64,000 nt of DNA, taken from the NCBI RefSeq assembly GCF_964340395.1, contig NC_135563.1, positions 17,664,151-17,728,150 of the forward strand, read 5' to 3'. A program made the position numbers and the translations under genes. Within the stretch, counting starts at the first letter, position 1; the number at the start of each line of letters is the position of its first letter. This document shows positions 52,323 to 64,000 of this stretch, piece by piece. The notes beneath the pieces are model-generated. The model was not told the DNA's origin. It saw only the letters and a list, made by a program, of their open reading frames with translations, and did not search any database. The stretch is from Glandiceps talaboti. Lineage: Eukaryota; Hemichordata; Enteropneusta; Spengelidae.

Positions 52323-54430
52323 TGGTGGGTTGGTCGGTCAATTGGTTGATTGTTTTTTTTTCGAGCAGTAGGTCTAAAACAAAATTATTTTCAAAAATGT
52401 GTTCTCTTATTAATTATAATACATTAAAACATGAAAGAAAACATCAGGCAAAAGACACAACTGACATTCATCAACCCATCCCGGTCGCCTAGGTCTGTAT
52501 CTGTATCATAACATTTGTCATTTTTATTAATAATATGAAACAGAAAATTACGGGTATCAGATAGAGTCACAGCCAAGGTAAAGACAAATTAGATATGGAT
52601 ATGGCTCCGAAGGTGTTAAGTTAGATAAAGGAAGACAGACAGACAGACAGACAGACAGGCTGGCAGGCAGGTAGGCAGGCAGGCAGACAGACAGGCAGGC
52701 AGGCAGCCGGGGCAGGCAGGCAGGCAACCGGGGCAGGCAGGCAGGCAGACAGACAGGCAGGCAGCCGGGGCAGGCAGGCAGGCAGGCAAGCACACTTACC
52801 GATTTCCTTCGTTTAGGGTCAGGATGATTGTGATTAGTTCGATTATTCACCTTTATTTTCATACATTGGGATACTGATAACATCACATAGTCAATGAATA
52901 GACACAAATGTGATAACAAGAAAGAATGAAGTTTGAAAGCATTCATGTACAATGTTGTCAGAAATTCCAAAAGGAGGAAACCATGGAAAACTACCAATCG
53001 TCACTATTTCATTATTGCAGTTGGCTAAATGATTGTATTTTATTTACTTATTTTTGTATGCTTTACCATGCTTGCTAAAGCATGATGTTACACAATAAAG
53101 ATTGATTAATAATAATAACACAAAATATTCATTCAATCAGCTGTATATAATAAATGTAGGAAATGTTTCAAATATAAAACTGAGAAATTTAGTCAGTTAA
53201 AGTTATTAGCGCTAGGTTTGAATCTTTGCAAGGAGATTTAGCATTACTACATATTTATCACACACCTCTAGAATCACACTAGACTCTGATGATAATAAGA
53301 ATATGAAATAAATACCTCAACGTTGGACGAGAGTTTTGTATAAACTTTTAGCACTTCCTTTATTTGATTCCAAAACATAAATATCTTACAGAAAGAAACA
53401 ATTCTTTGCATTTCATCGGGGATGCATACACATCATGAAAGATCATGCTATGATAGTTGTGCCACAAGCCATGTGTTGAAAATGCCATATCAAACTTTTC
53501 TTTTTGATTCTAGATGCAATTATGGGTTTTCAAAACAAATATTTTCCAAGTCCACCAAATATTAACATAGCCAGAACTATCAAATCTGTTGGCAACATTA
53601 GGATTTTACATAAGAGTCTGAACTATAAAGCCAACTAGTGTAAACTGCCCAGGAGGATAGCTTGGTTTTAACATAAGAATCCACAAGCTCAGCAAACTCA
53701 CTTCCAGTATATTTCAAAATAAAAGTCAAACTGTATATTTATCTCCAAAACATGTCTACTATCACTAATCAGAGGACTGGTCAAAACTAAACTCAACTGT
53801 TCCTTTCCAAAACCAGTACTTAGAAAAGTAAATATCCACAGTCTTGCTTGCCAAATGTTATCACAGAGCATCTTCCTAATTTAAGGTGAATCATAGACAG
53901 TGGGTGAATGAAGTATGGTCCAAGCACCAAAGCCATCAGGGAATGACATCACCACTTTGGCTTATTATTAGGAAGACATATTGTCACTAGTCTTGCAAGC
54001 GAGACTAAGTAACCATGTGGATTTATCTCTAACTTTGAACTTGTCCGTTCCAAGTTTTCAGTTTGTCATAATAATTCTTAGTTTGCTGTCTGCTTTGTTA
54101 GAACCAAAACCTATAAATAACATTTTTCAATTTCTAAAAAACACAAATTCTAAGTACAAGTCAAAATCTTGAAATAATTTCAAACAAATAAAGAAGAAAT
54201 CAGGTCGTTTGATGTAAGGATTTTGTGGCAGCTGAGCCAAAAACTAGACAAGTCTGATGTGTGTTGCTTTAAGGTGTGGAGAAGACGAAACCATTCCAAA
54301 ATAAGCCCTATAGTGATATGTTTTGTAGTAGCATTCTGTAGCATTCTTTTCTTCTTTACTGAATACCCAACTTCTAAGCTGTCATCATGCAATCCAGTGT
54401 CTCATATAACTGTTTTTGTCATAGAAATAT
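52238..54430. other. Satellite edge, simple repeats and probable COX15 3' UTR
   Basis: 52238 to about 52285 is a diverged continuation of the satellite. A (TGAC)n tract at 52291-52324 and a compound (GACA)n/(GGCA)n tract at 52631-52793 follow. From about 53340 to 54430 the minus strand may be the COX15 3' UTR. On that strand AATAAA occurs at 53359-53364, about 1.07 kb past the stop. No other gene is seen. Confidence 0.5.
52631..52793 (+). repeat. Compound (GACA)n / (GGCA)n microsatellite
   Basis: Tetranucleotide repeats are interrupted three times by 'gccggggca' or 'accggggca'. The minus-strand frame rich in L-P-A-C is a product of this repeat. Confidence 0.92.
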
Positions 54431-57400
54431 TCACTTGGGCATTTTCTTAAGTTCGTTGAGAAACCACACTGTGAATGTTAACAGGGCTACGGACCCTGAC
54501 TGATGACAGGCTGCTAGCTTGGTTGGAACGTAATACAGTAAAGTGCAGATACCCAGGGTTACCTGTAGAAATAAATGAAACAATACAAGGGATTATACCA
54601 TGCATATGCCAAAAAATATGCAATTTATACTCTGGTCGTTCTACACCATGACAATGTGAGTCTATGTCATTGGTTTGGCTGTGTTAGAAATATGATTCAA
54701 TCATTCAAAATTGCCATTACTTTTCCCAAGTTTTCTTTGACATATTCCAATACTTTTCTTCATTCAGTCAGAAAATACTCATGACCTCGTCTCATAGTGA
54801 CAAACCCCCCTTAGTTGAATGAAGAAAAATAATGGTGAATAACACCGAATTGTATCAAATACATTTTTTGATTTATTTGTATTATTTACCAAACACAAAC
54901 TTGAAACTGTTAATGAAAAGATTGTTGACTACAACTCTAATAGTCTTTGCGACAAAAATTTACACACTAATTGTAACCTTTTCACTCTGACCGGGCTGTG
55001 AAATTACAACAAATCATGAATATATATGAAATCCTCCAACTACAGTTGTAATGGTCAAGGAAACTTGAATCCCAGCCACAGCCCGGCCTGCCCTCTATGG
55101 CAACAATTTAGCACTAATATATGTCCTATTCAAACTGCATCACAAGTTTATACTTTTATGGATGATACATTCTCATTATCATTTATAGATGCCTGATGAT
55201 CAATCAGAACATCATTTAATCAGTGGTGGATGATTACAACCCATAACACCAAAGTAAAGAGTTTCTTGTATGTACCACAATCGTTGATAGCATATCAAGT
55301 GCAAATGTATACTGTTTCATTTGCTAATTGACCACATTAGAAAGGCCATGCTAGGCTTGTAAATAAACCAATTGAAACAGTACACTTTTACATGTGATAT
55401 GAATGCTATAAACTAGCATAGCACATAGTGAAAGTGCTTTACTTCAGTGTTACTGACAAGTTTATTCTTTTTAATTCAGATATTTTGCTCAATTTGTGTA
55501 AATATGTATACAAAGCTATAGAGATGAGAACTTCCAAAGCAAATGCTATGTAATATATTGTTCTCTCACTTTTGCTATCTGTACGACAGAAATGAATTTT
55601 CACTTTTTGTAAACTTTGCATCTGGGCCGATGGCCTAGAAATGCAATATACATAAATGTAGCACCTAGAGAAAGTGCTTTACTTCAGTGCTACTAGTTGT
55701 AAAACTGGAAGCACAGCTTAATCTTTTGGTGACAAAATATACAATGTTTAGGAAGTAAAGCAATTGTGGTAAATCATGCAGAAGGAAAGTATTTTATCGC
55801 ATTTTCATTCTGGGTATACTTTTTTTCTCTGTAAAACACTATTTTTGTTGTTTTGTAACTGAAAATTTAGACTTTAGAAATTGAGAGTATGTGCTATACA
55901 TTACCTGTAGAGAAACCATGCCAACCATTAAGTTGGAAGCCAGTCTTGCTCTAGAGTGTAGTGGAACACGTCTTGAAAAATACCACAAAGCAGCGACGAT
56001 ACAGGCTGTTGAAGTGCCCTGGTAAGGATAATTTGACATGAATTAGTTTACTACATAATACATAATACCATGCAACCACTCTATGGTTAAACTTTATACC
56101 CCCAGTAGTTACGACATTTTTCAAATGAGTTTTTCTCCAGTTTTGGTGGAAGTTCTATAATAAGGACTTGCTCATGTAATACTTACCAGCAATCTGTGGT
56201 CAAACTGTACAGTTGTTGCATTTTCGAAAAAATTTCTCCATGTCGGTGCAATAGCCAGAATATCATCTGGGATCCATCTGTCAGCCATCTTTGGATACGT
56301 GTTGTAAACCAGTCCTGCATCAAGACCAGCTACGAAGGCACCTGAAAGGTATTACACAAGAAAATGATTTCTTCACATCAAAATATGTTGTATTACCACT
56401 ATACTCATATGACTGGCTTGTAGAAATCTATTTTCCATGATACAGTGAGAACTAGTTTTATGAAATAGCCTAAAGGTTGGGGGAGGGAATACATGGTAAC
56501 TAGAACCCTAACGACCAGACAATAACTATTCATTGCTGGGTACCCTATCACTCACTCCTTTGCTTTGCATTAATTGGCTGACTGCTGTTTGTTTTGCCCT
56601 CACAGATTTGGTCAACATTTGAGATTGAGTTGACATGAATGAAGTGAGATATTTCCCGACCTTTCAACACTTACCAGAAAGTGCAGTTAGAAAAACCATT
56701 GCTAGTGTGAAATGTGCAGACTTTCTCAGTAACGGAAGATAACGACTGGCTGCCACCTGTCAATCAAAAAAAATTGAAATCTATCAATGAAGGTGTTTAC
56801 AAACTTGAACAAGGACAACAACCAAACATTTCTAAACACGTAATTTCCCGACTACTAGTCTATCACCTTACGGAAGAATTTCACAGAATATTGCATCTAC
56901 ACAATGTTTTTTTATTATTATAGTTTTTAAAGTGATAGAATGCTCATCTAGTTGTGCATTGGTACAAAACAGTCTTGAGAGCACTAAGCTAATCACATGG
57001 CCACACATAGCTTCTTACATCTACTTGATACAATATCATGAATATAAGGAAGTGAAGCAGGAAATTAATAACATCACCCTGTCAAGTTGCAGACACTTTT
57101 TCTCTGTCATTATATGTATTTTACGGAGTCATGATGGTTCAATGGTTAGAGTGGCCAGCTCAGCAATCTGCAAGGTGTTGGTGTGAGACTCATCACCATC
57201 ATTTGTGTTTCTGAATGGCTAAAATACTTAGACAAGATTTGACCATGATTGTGCCCCAGTCAAATAAACTGTATAACTGGGAACCAAGTAGGATAAAGAT
57301 TGTCCTAGGAAGGATCTAATGGTAATTGCTGACAGACACTGCAATAAAGTTAGCAGAGTATTACATGCCATTGTATCATTAGTCCAGTCCATCCCAGGGG

Positions 57401-60400
57401 CACACATTCTACAACCCATATCACCAAAGTAAAGCGTTTTCTATATGTACCACCATCACCATCGTTTATAGCATCCATATCAAGTGTAAAAGTACACTGT
57501 TTCACTTACTAATTGACCACATTAGAAAGGCCACATGCTAGGATTGTAAATAAACCAATTGAAACAGTATATTTTTACACTTGATATGAATACTATAAAT
57601 GAGCGTAGCACATAGAGAAAGTGCTTTACTTCAGTGTTACCCATCGTAAGTGCTTCGAGTACAATGTGTGAAAGTGTTATAAAAATTTTCATTGTTATTT
57701 ATTAGAGAGGATATTGTACGTCAATATTTACCGGATTTTTAGGCTGTGGTAGTAGGTGTCCTAAACCAGTCCATAACATCAATGTATACAATGCTAGGGC
57801 TGATCCAAGATGTGAAGCAAGTCTATACTGTGATACACGGGGTATGTCATGTTCCTTTACTGGCTCTTCTAAACCACTCTTCACCATATACCATCCCAAT
57901 AGACCCTGGTAAATTAATAACATTATCACACACAAATAATTCTTTTTCTAACAAGACTATTAAACATTCATATACTGGTAAACTAGTCACAAAGTACTAC
58001 ATGGTGCAGACATAATGAAAGTTATAAAGTATTGCCTCATGCACTAACATCAAACATGTGACCACATATGCTCACAGTCACTAGCACTTTACATGGAGAT
58101 GCAATTACTACATCCACTTGTCAAAGTTTCCTGAGAGTCCGTCTGTGATTTACCAGTGTGATGTTAAAAGACACAGAACTAGAGGAACCCTCATCAGACC
58201 ATTTTGTCTTTCATAGAACCAACAATTAAATGTAATTAGGCGCACCTTGTTGACTGTGTACTGTAACATGTTTAGCACTCACAGGTAAAGTTTCAGTCCT
58301 CATGCAGTGCTATTTTCTAAACAACTGTCTTAAATGGATGCAAAATGTATGACCTCATTTTAAAATGTGCATTACACTTTTCATAAATAGCTGTAAACTA
58401 TATAACAGAACTATGCTGTGTTGAGCCTCGTGGTATTAAATTTTCATTGTGCAAAAAACAAGAACAACCATTTTATTTGCATCTGTACTGTTGACAATGT
58501 CATATAAACACCAATACTGATTGTCGTATCTGTAGGTTAGGGTCATCATGTGCGGAACGACACAAAAACAACATGACATTTATAAATGTTATGTCTTACC
58601 TGGAAGAGTATGAAAGATCCATAGATAAGAACTCTAGGCTTCATAGCTTTACTGAACCATCCTTTCCTCCAGAAATACACAGCAGGCAGTGCAAAGACAA
58701 GTCCAATGGCCCTTCCCCACATACGATGTGTATACTCCATGTAAAATATCCACTTGAATTCTTCTAATGTCATCTCATGATGTAAACTAATAAAATAAAA
58801 CGATGACTTCATACAATATATATTCTCATTTCAATTTTTGTCTAGAAGTAGAGACTGTTGTGATTGTGGTTTTTCTTCCATGATGCAAAAACTTTATACA
58901 ATTGACATCTTGTTCCTAATCCCTTTGCAATATTATTTTAAAAATTTGTGTTCATTGCCCACTTTTCAAGGAAATCAACAATCTTTAATTTCCAATAAGT
59001 TACATAACACAATCATCAGTGGCCATATTGGATTCTGTTACAGTCACTGGTGGCCCATATTGGATTCTAAAATGACTTAAAATATTGATATTATTTCCAC
59101 TTCTACTTAAAAAATGGGTACAGAGACCATGATTTTTAAAAAAAAATGTTTCACTGAGAATGTGTTTTAGTTTTCTTGAACAAAATAACAGCATCACTTT
59201 AAGTTTTTTTCAAAGACACTATATATGTTAACATTCAGAATAATTAGACATACTATTTATATTCTGGATATTGCTGATATCGTTCAAATTCTTTTTTCCA
59301 TTCTTCAGCATTCCTTGGTGGTTTCATTCCTTTGATTAAATGCCAGTCTGTCATTGACAAACCTGATTCTGTTAACCTGTAAAAGTGAACAATATGAATT
59401 ACTATTAGCAGTATACTTTATCTACAAGAAAAATGTAAATACAGTAGTGTCTAATTCGACTCATCTAGTAATTGTGAGTGATGTAAAGTTGTTATTCCAC
59501 TCAAACTTTTTGAAAAAGCCAGCTGAGGCATGAAACCAGTCAAAGATTCAAACCATTTTTGTACTAAATTATTTCTGATATAAAATTTGTAAGACATAAA
59601 TATATTCTAACTTTTCACAAACACTTACACTGTCTGTCATTTTCTTAGTAATGAGAAGTAAGTACAATTCTGATTGGAAATCTATTTGTACCACTATATT
59701 CTGAGATTTGACTATTTCTGCCTGCTAGGATTGAATGGATCACTGGATGGGTTGGTAGCAAAAATGGCACGCAGGTGTATCAATGATAGATTCACAGCAA
59801 AATGTTCACAATATGTACATTAACACACGTCTTACCTTGTGATGCCTCCTAATACTACCGCACCAACTACCATACCAGAGCAAAGAATTAACCAACTACC
59901 AACAACTTTCCTTCCAATATTTGGGATACCAGCAACTAATTTGTTGACAGATGCTTCAGACGTTGTACTCATTAAACGACGTTGACATAATGTGTTGGTC
60001 TGTAATATCAAATTAAAATATGTGTACGTGGTAGGAGATGAAAGTAAAAGGCTTTCTATTTACATAATTAATTTATTCATTAATAAATCTAATTAATTAA
60101 TTAATTAATTAGCAGTGTGCTTGCAATTATCTTACCTCCACCTCAAAGAATTTTATTCGAAACATCTATTGATTTGACTAATTTTTGGTACTATCATCTA
60201 CAACCATTGCACTCTTTTTATAGTTACTTGTACAGATACAAATACACATAGCATAATATAGCATAACATAATATAACATAACATAACATAACATAACATA
60301 ACATAGCATAACATAACATATAACATAACATAACATAATATAACATAACACTACATAACATAACATAAAATACAGGTATCAGTCATATGATTTACAGACA

Positions 60401-61199
60401 TTAACCTCTTTACAATTTGGTCTAGGAGCAGGCTTGATTAAATTTTACTGACCACATGTCTCCTCTATGGTACATATCTAGTACAGAGAACACACCATAA
60501 ATGGGAGATACAATATAAAAAAGAACTTTCATTATTTACATGTAAAAACCACTACTTACCCTAAGACTTGCTGAACCTAACCTTATCAATGGAGCCCATC
60601 TACATGCACTGGATAGTCTTCCTGTACTTCCTGTACATAATGGCTGTGAACAGTCAATAATCAAGGAAATGTGTAACATAAAAACAAATCACTAAGATGC
60701 AAATTCACTGAACAAAATGCCAGCCATTTTCATACTTGGTTACAGAAATTTGTGATGGTGAAATTGATAATTTGATTGTAGTATAATTCAAATTTTAACT
60801 TATTCCCGGTGTGCACATACATGCATCTCCACCAATTTCAAATTTTGTGTGAGAAATGGTTTCATGAGAATTTTCAGGCACCAATATGAAACATTGCCTT
60901 CACACATGGATGGACAAAACCCATAGTGTAGCTCCCTCATCCCATCCCTTCAGATGGTAGGTGCTGTGCCTGTAGGTGGTGGTGACAGGAGGTTACTATA
61001 AAAAGCTGGCAGATAGAAATTATGCATAAATACTTGAGACAAAAAAATTACAAGACTATGAAAAGTACAATAAACTTACCACTTTGCTGTGTGTCTGAAA
61101 GTTCCTGACTTGTCTGAGGGCGCTTTGGCAGCTAAATTGTCGTATAACAGATGTACTCTGGCCAAGATGGCTACCACAAGTAAAAATCCGAGGAAACAT
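54431..61199 (-). CDS. COX15: COX15, mitochondrial heme A synthase
   Basis: Minus-strand exons in coding order: 61199-61080, 60643-60560, 59999-59836, 59376-59254, 58786-58600, 57905-57732, 56756-56675, 56341-56187, 56018-55905, 54562-54431. The total is 1335 nt, 444 residues plus TGA, GT-AG throughout. COX15 converts heme O to heme A in the inner mitochondrial membrane, for cytochrome c oxidase. The N terminus is rich in Arg and Ser and poor in acidic residues, as expected of a targeting presequence. Then follow eight or so membrane segments. Conserved motifs: [14 protein letters not shown]135 in DWHLIK, H184 in [10 protein letters not shown]258 in [11 protein letters not shown]360 in QFDHRLL and H421 in [11 protein letters not shown]. 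The last four sit where the heme-binding histidines of the family lie. It is longer than human COX15 (410), mainly in the presequence. Introns hold foldback and simple repeats. Identification is firm; exons 1 and 2 are less conserved and so less certain. Confidence 0.95.
54590..54845. mobile_element. Foldback element, GAATGAAGAAAA family, copy in COX15 intron 9
   Basis: 'ttttcttcattcag' (about 54754) is inverted as 'ttgaatgaagaaaa' (54815-54828), enclosing 'agtgacaaaccccccttag'. The left half matches 38725-38940 block for block. Confidence 0.65.
55236..55456. mobile_element. Foldback element, family D, copy 1, COX15 intron 9
   Basis: 'catatcaagtgcaaatgta' followed by 'tactgtttca' is inverted downstream as 'tgaaacagta' and 'cacttttacatgtgatatg'. 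The core 'ctaattgaccacattagaaaggcca' and the end 'agtgctttacttcagtgttac' are shared with 57411-57643. The end piece also occurs alone at about 55655-55695. Confidence 0.7.
57205..57410 (-). mobile_element. SINE-like repeat fragment, COX15 intron 6
   Basis: Minus-strand order: 'atgtgtgcccctgggatgga', 'tttatcctacttggttcccagttatacag', 'tttgactggggcacaatcatggtcaaatctt'. This follows the right half of the copy at 10830-11165 with heavy divergence. Confidence 0.5.
57411..57643. mobile_element. Foldback element, family D, copy 2, COX15 intron 6
   Basis: Same order as 55236-55456: 'acaacccatatcaccaaagtaaag', left arm 'atatcaagtgtaaaagtaca', core 'attgaccacattagaaaggcc', right arm 'tttttacacttgatatga', end 'agtgctttacttcagtgttac'. 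The arms here are about 40 bp and pair with few mismatches. Confidence 0.75.
60091..60370 (+). repeat. (TTAA)n and (CATAA)n simple repeats, COX15 intron 2
   Basis: A short AATT/TTAA tract at 60091-60111 is followed by an interrupted CATAA pentanucleotide tract at about 60245-60370. Confidence 0.9.
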
Positions 61200-62389
61200 C
61201 CTCCTCCTGTAACAGATGTCATAGATTGTGACACAATAAATAATTGATTGAATCATTTTGAAATATTGAATGTTTCTGTACAAATTGTATTTTACCTATC
61301 CATTGATTTATTTAACACAGCTTAACTGTTACCTAACTTATGCCATATATATTACTTTGTTCAAGAACTTTGCTGTTTGCTATCTGTCCATTTCAGCAAA
61401 ATTGTTACATTATGGGATATACTATTATTATATTTAGTGTTTGTTTTGTTGTATTTCTATATTGGTCATGAACTTGAAGTATGTATTTTTTTATATTTAG
61501 TTTTGTCTCAAATAAAAATCCTACATGTATACTACTATATAGTAACTTACAAATTCGTTGGGATCTGGCAAATGGCAACTGTCATGATGTCTTTGTACTG
61601 TACTGTACTGTACTTTGTACTGTGCTGTGCTGTGCTGTGTTGTGCTGTGTTGTGTTGTGTTATGTTGTGCTGTGCAGTGCATCACTGGAAACACTGCACT
61701 ACACTGCACTGCACTATACTAAATACAACGTATTACATTGTATACATTAACCTTTAGACACTTAAGTGGTCTATGATGAAACCATCCAACTATACTATCC
61801 TTTACCTCTCAAGACTTCACAATACAGTACAATATTATACTAAACTGTGATGTGCTGTATTGTACTCTACTACATGACACTACATTGCACTGCACTGCAC
61901 TGTACTGTACACAATCTACAATACTGTATTTTGGATCATACATTGTACTTCCATGTTTGGATCTATCTCCCTATGATAAAACAGGCTTCTAATTCTTCTA
62001 TGCCTGTGACTGCACTGAAGTATACAATCACGTGTGTACATGTACTATGTTGTTGTTCTTGTTGATCGTGACTGGATAGATATAGATGCATTAATTTCAT
62101 GCTTGGTGTACACACTACGTGCAATGAAACCCTTGAAGAATAACACCAGCTCTGGTAGATAGTGATGGACATGACTGAAATGAACACGTTACTCATAAAC
62201 TGCGATCTACATGCACGGTGTCACGTTATCAAATCGATGCTTTGACCATGATAACCCGACCTTACTTACAACATGCTTGTTTGTTTGTTGGAAAGTCTGG
62301 ATATTGTATCATTTATCGTATGCCAGTTTCACCGAGTTAATAATGTCGCATGATATCTCTTTATATTTTAGGTAATTTAAAATACTCAC
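61200..62389 (-). other. Probable COX15 5' UTR intron with pentanucleotide repeats
   Basis: On the minus strand 'tgttacag' at 61214-61207 is a good acceptor seven bases before the ATG, and 62389-62384 reads GTGAGT, a good donor. The intron would hold TGTAC/TGTGC pentanucleotide tracts (61590-61735) and ACTGC/ACTGT tracts (61835-61930), which are inverted relative to each other and can fold. No other exon is seen. Confidence 0.5.
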
Positions 62390-62530
62390 CTTAAATATTC
62401 ACAGTCGCAATATTTTAATTTCAGTCACTCAGGGTCGTGGAGGCCGAGTCACTACTAGTACTACACTGACTAGTCTTCAACGCTTAGCTAATTGAGACCC
62501 TCTAGCTCGTTGGTAATTGTTCCGTCTTAT
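62390..62530 (-). promoter_or_regulatory. Likely COX15 5' UTR exon and promoter
   Basis: The donor-side sequence AAG|GTGAGT has its last exon base at 62390. Upstream on the minus strand the sequence is slightly CpG-enriched ('gtcgtggaggccgagtc' on the plus strand) with no TATA box. The transcription start is not determined. Confidence 0.4.
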
Positions 62531-62890
62531 AAAACTGTTGAATAACTAACTGTAACGGCAGCTTGATTTTTGTTTTAGTCGCACTTCACCTACTCTTGAA
62601 CAGACATGCGGTCTAAGAAATAGAATGTAGACTGTTGTATAAAATATATTTCAGCGTTTGATTGAATATGAATCGAGAGCAAGTGGCCCAGATTACGGTG
62701 ACCTCAATGTGAACCTGATCACGTGATTACATTATTATAATGACTAGACTTGTGAACTTGAATGAACTCAGAAATGAGGATGGGAGTCAGGTGACTTCAT
62801 AGCAACATCGGTACATCACATTATATTATCAGTCACTAAACTTCATCTAGAGACCGCATGTGAACTTTCCAAGGCAAAATTCATATATTT
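62531..62890. other. Upstream flank, nothing recognised
   Basis: Mixed-composition intergenic sequence upstream of COX15, without exons or clear repeats. Confidence 0.5.
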
Positions 62891-63500
62891 TAATGGTCAA
62901 TGCAATAATGCTACAGGCTGCAGGCCCAGGGCTACAGGTCACTATAGGTATAAAGCTACTGGCTACAGGCCACTGGTCATTGGTAAATGATATTATTAAT
63001 ACAACAGGCCACTGGTCATTGGTCAATGTTATAATGCTACAGGCCACTGGTCAATGCTATAATACTACAGACCATTGGTCATTGGTCAATGTTATAATGC
63101 TACAGGCCATTGGTCACTGGTCAATGTTATAATGCTATGGGCCATTGGTCAATGCTATAATACGACAGGCCATTGGTCATTGGTCAATGTTATAATACTA
63201 CAGGCCATTGGTCATTGATCAATGTTATAATACTACAGGCCATTGGTCATTGATCAATGTTATAATACTACAGGCCACTGGTCAATGTTATAATACTACA
63301 GGCCATTGGTCATTGGTCAGTGTTATAATACTACAGGCCACTGGTCAATGTTATAATACTACAGGCCATTGGTCACTGGTCAATGTTATAATACTACAGG
63401 CCATTGGTCATTGGTCAATGTTATAATACTACAGGCCATTGGTCATTGATCAATGTTATAATACTACAGACCACTGGTCAATGCTATAATGTTACAGGCT
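62890..63500 (+). repeat. Minisatellite with 28- and 35-base units
   Basis: About 18 tandem units are built on 'tacaggccactggtcaatgttataatac' (28 bases). A longer form carries an extra seven-base 'cattggt', giving 35 bases. The units are mixed along the tract and the left end is diverged. Plus-strand frames rich in T-G-H-W-S-L are artefacts. Confidence 0.9.
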
Positions 63501-64000
63501 AATTCAGTTTCCTATTAAACTGATTGTGATCTTTGTTCAGTTTTATTTAGATCAATGTCATATAAATATTATTTTTTATTAGTAGTATAACAGTAAATAG
63601 GAGACTTAGCACTACATCACAGCTAAGACCTAGCAGCTGACGATATAAATCACACAAACAAGTCAGATGTTTCCATTTCATTTATTTTGACCATCAACTA
63701 CAGTCATCAACTATAACATTGATTAGTGAATAACATCACAGTGTAACAGAGCAAAAAAACCCAACTGTATGAGCAGCTTCACCAACACAGCTCGAAACAC
63801 AATGCCCCTTATGTTCATTTATTGTGGTTTAATGTACAAGCTGTTCTAAGCCACATTATAAAATGAACACACACCATACTTTTAGACGTGATTTTCTTTT
63901 CAATCATGGCATGGTTTAACAAGCTAAATTTATGTTTCCTACATTTCAAGCAGATTTTCACAAAAGTTGTTAGTCTGGTTCAGAGATAGACACATCCAGT
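63501..64000. other. Right edge, possibly the 3' end of another minus-strand gene
   Basis: TTTATT at about 63681 reads AATAAA on the minus strand, and the sequence beyond is AT-rich without an open frame. It could be a 3' UTR whose coding exons lie beyond the window. There is no direct support. Confidence 0.2.

Noticed and set aside
52557-52997. 146-codon minus-strand frame rich in L-P-A-C
   Set aside because: Product of the (GACA)n/(GGCA)n microsatellite.
61377-61757. 126-codon plus-strand frame rich in C, A, V and L
   Set aside because: Pentanucleotide repeat in the probable COX15 5' UTR intron.
62860-63426. Frames of repeated TGHWSLVNVI units
   Set aside because: Translation of the 28/35-base minisatellite.

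Overview
This is a nuclear window from a bilaterian animal, most likely a slowly evolving marine invertebrate such as a non-vertebrate deuterostome or a spiralian. The sequence alone does not settle the phylum. The evidence is GT-AG spliced genes with many introns, a nuclear tRNA gene, abundant microsatellites, foldback (MITE-like) elements and a satellite array. Three protein-coding genes can be traced exon by exon from start to stop codon, and all three close in frame.

Layout. 1-7008: no gene seen, several repeats and hairpins. 7009-20764 (+): an 11-exon gene for a secreted 538-residue protein with the order signal peptide, cysteine-rich module 1, Ig domain, cysteine-rich module 2, three EGF domains, basic tail. 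I do not recognise the cysteine-rich module, and it is the best candidate here for an undescribed domain. 20765-24585: 3' flank and repeats. 24586-24658 (-): tRNA-Ala(AGC). 25065-42654 (+): SMC3, the cohesin ATPase, 29 coding exons, 1209 residues. 42655-45410: 3' flank holding a tandemly copied stop-codon region and a foldback element. 45411-52237: a satellite of about 19.6 copies of a 348-bp monomer with no length change from copy to copy. 52238-54430: simple repeats and the probable COX15 3' UTR. 54431-61199 (-): COX15, mitochondrial heme A synthase, 10 coding exons, 444 residues, with a probable 5' UTR exon ending at 62390. 62391-64000: COX15 promoter region, a minisatellite, and possibly the 3' end of another gene.

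The three genes have no evident shared pathway. SMC3 is a nuclear chromosome-cohesion ATPase, COX15 a mitochondrial inner-membrane enzyme, and the first gene a secreted matrix or signalling protein. Most of the non-coding sequence is repetitive: at least five foldback families with a second copy elsewhere in the window, one dispersed SINE-like family, and several tandem repeats. Some repeats touch gene structure directly. These are intronic copies of an exon start in SMC3, a microsatellite that forms a splice acceptor, and a foldback element carrying a likely SMC3 poly(A) signal.
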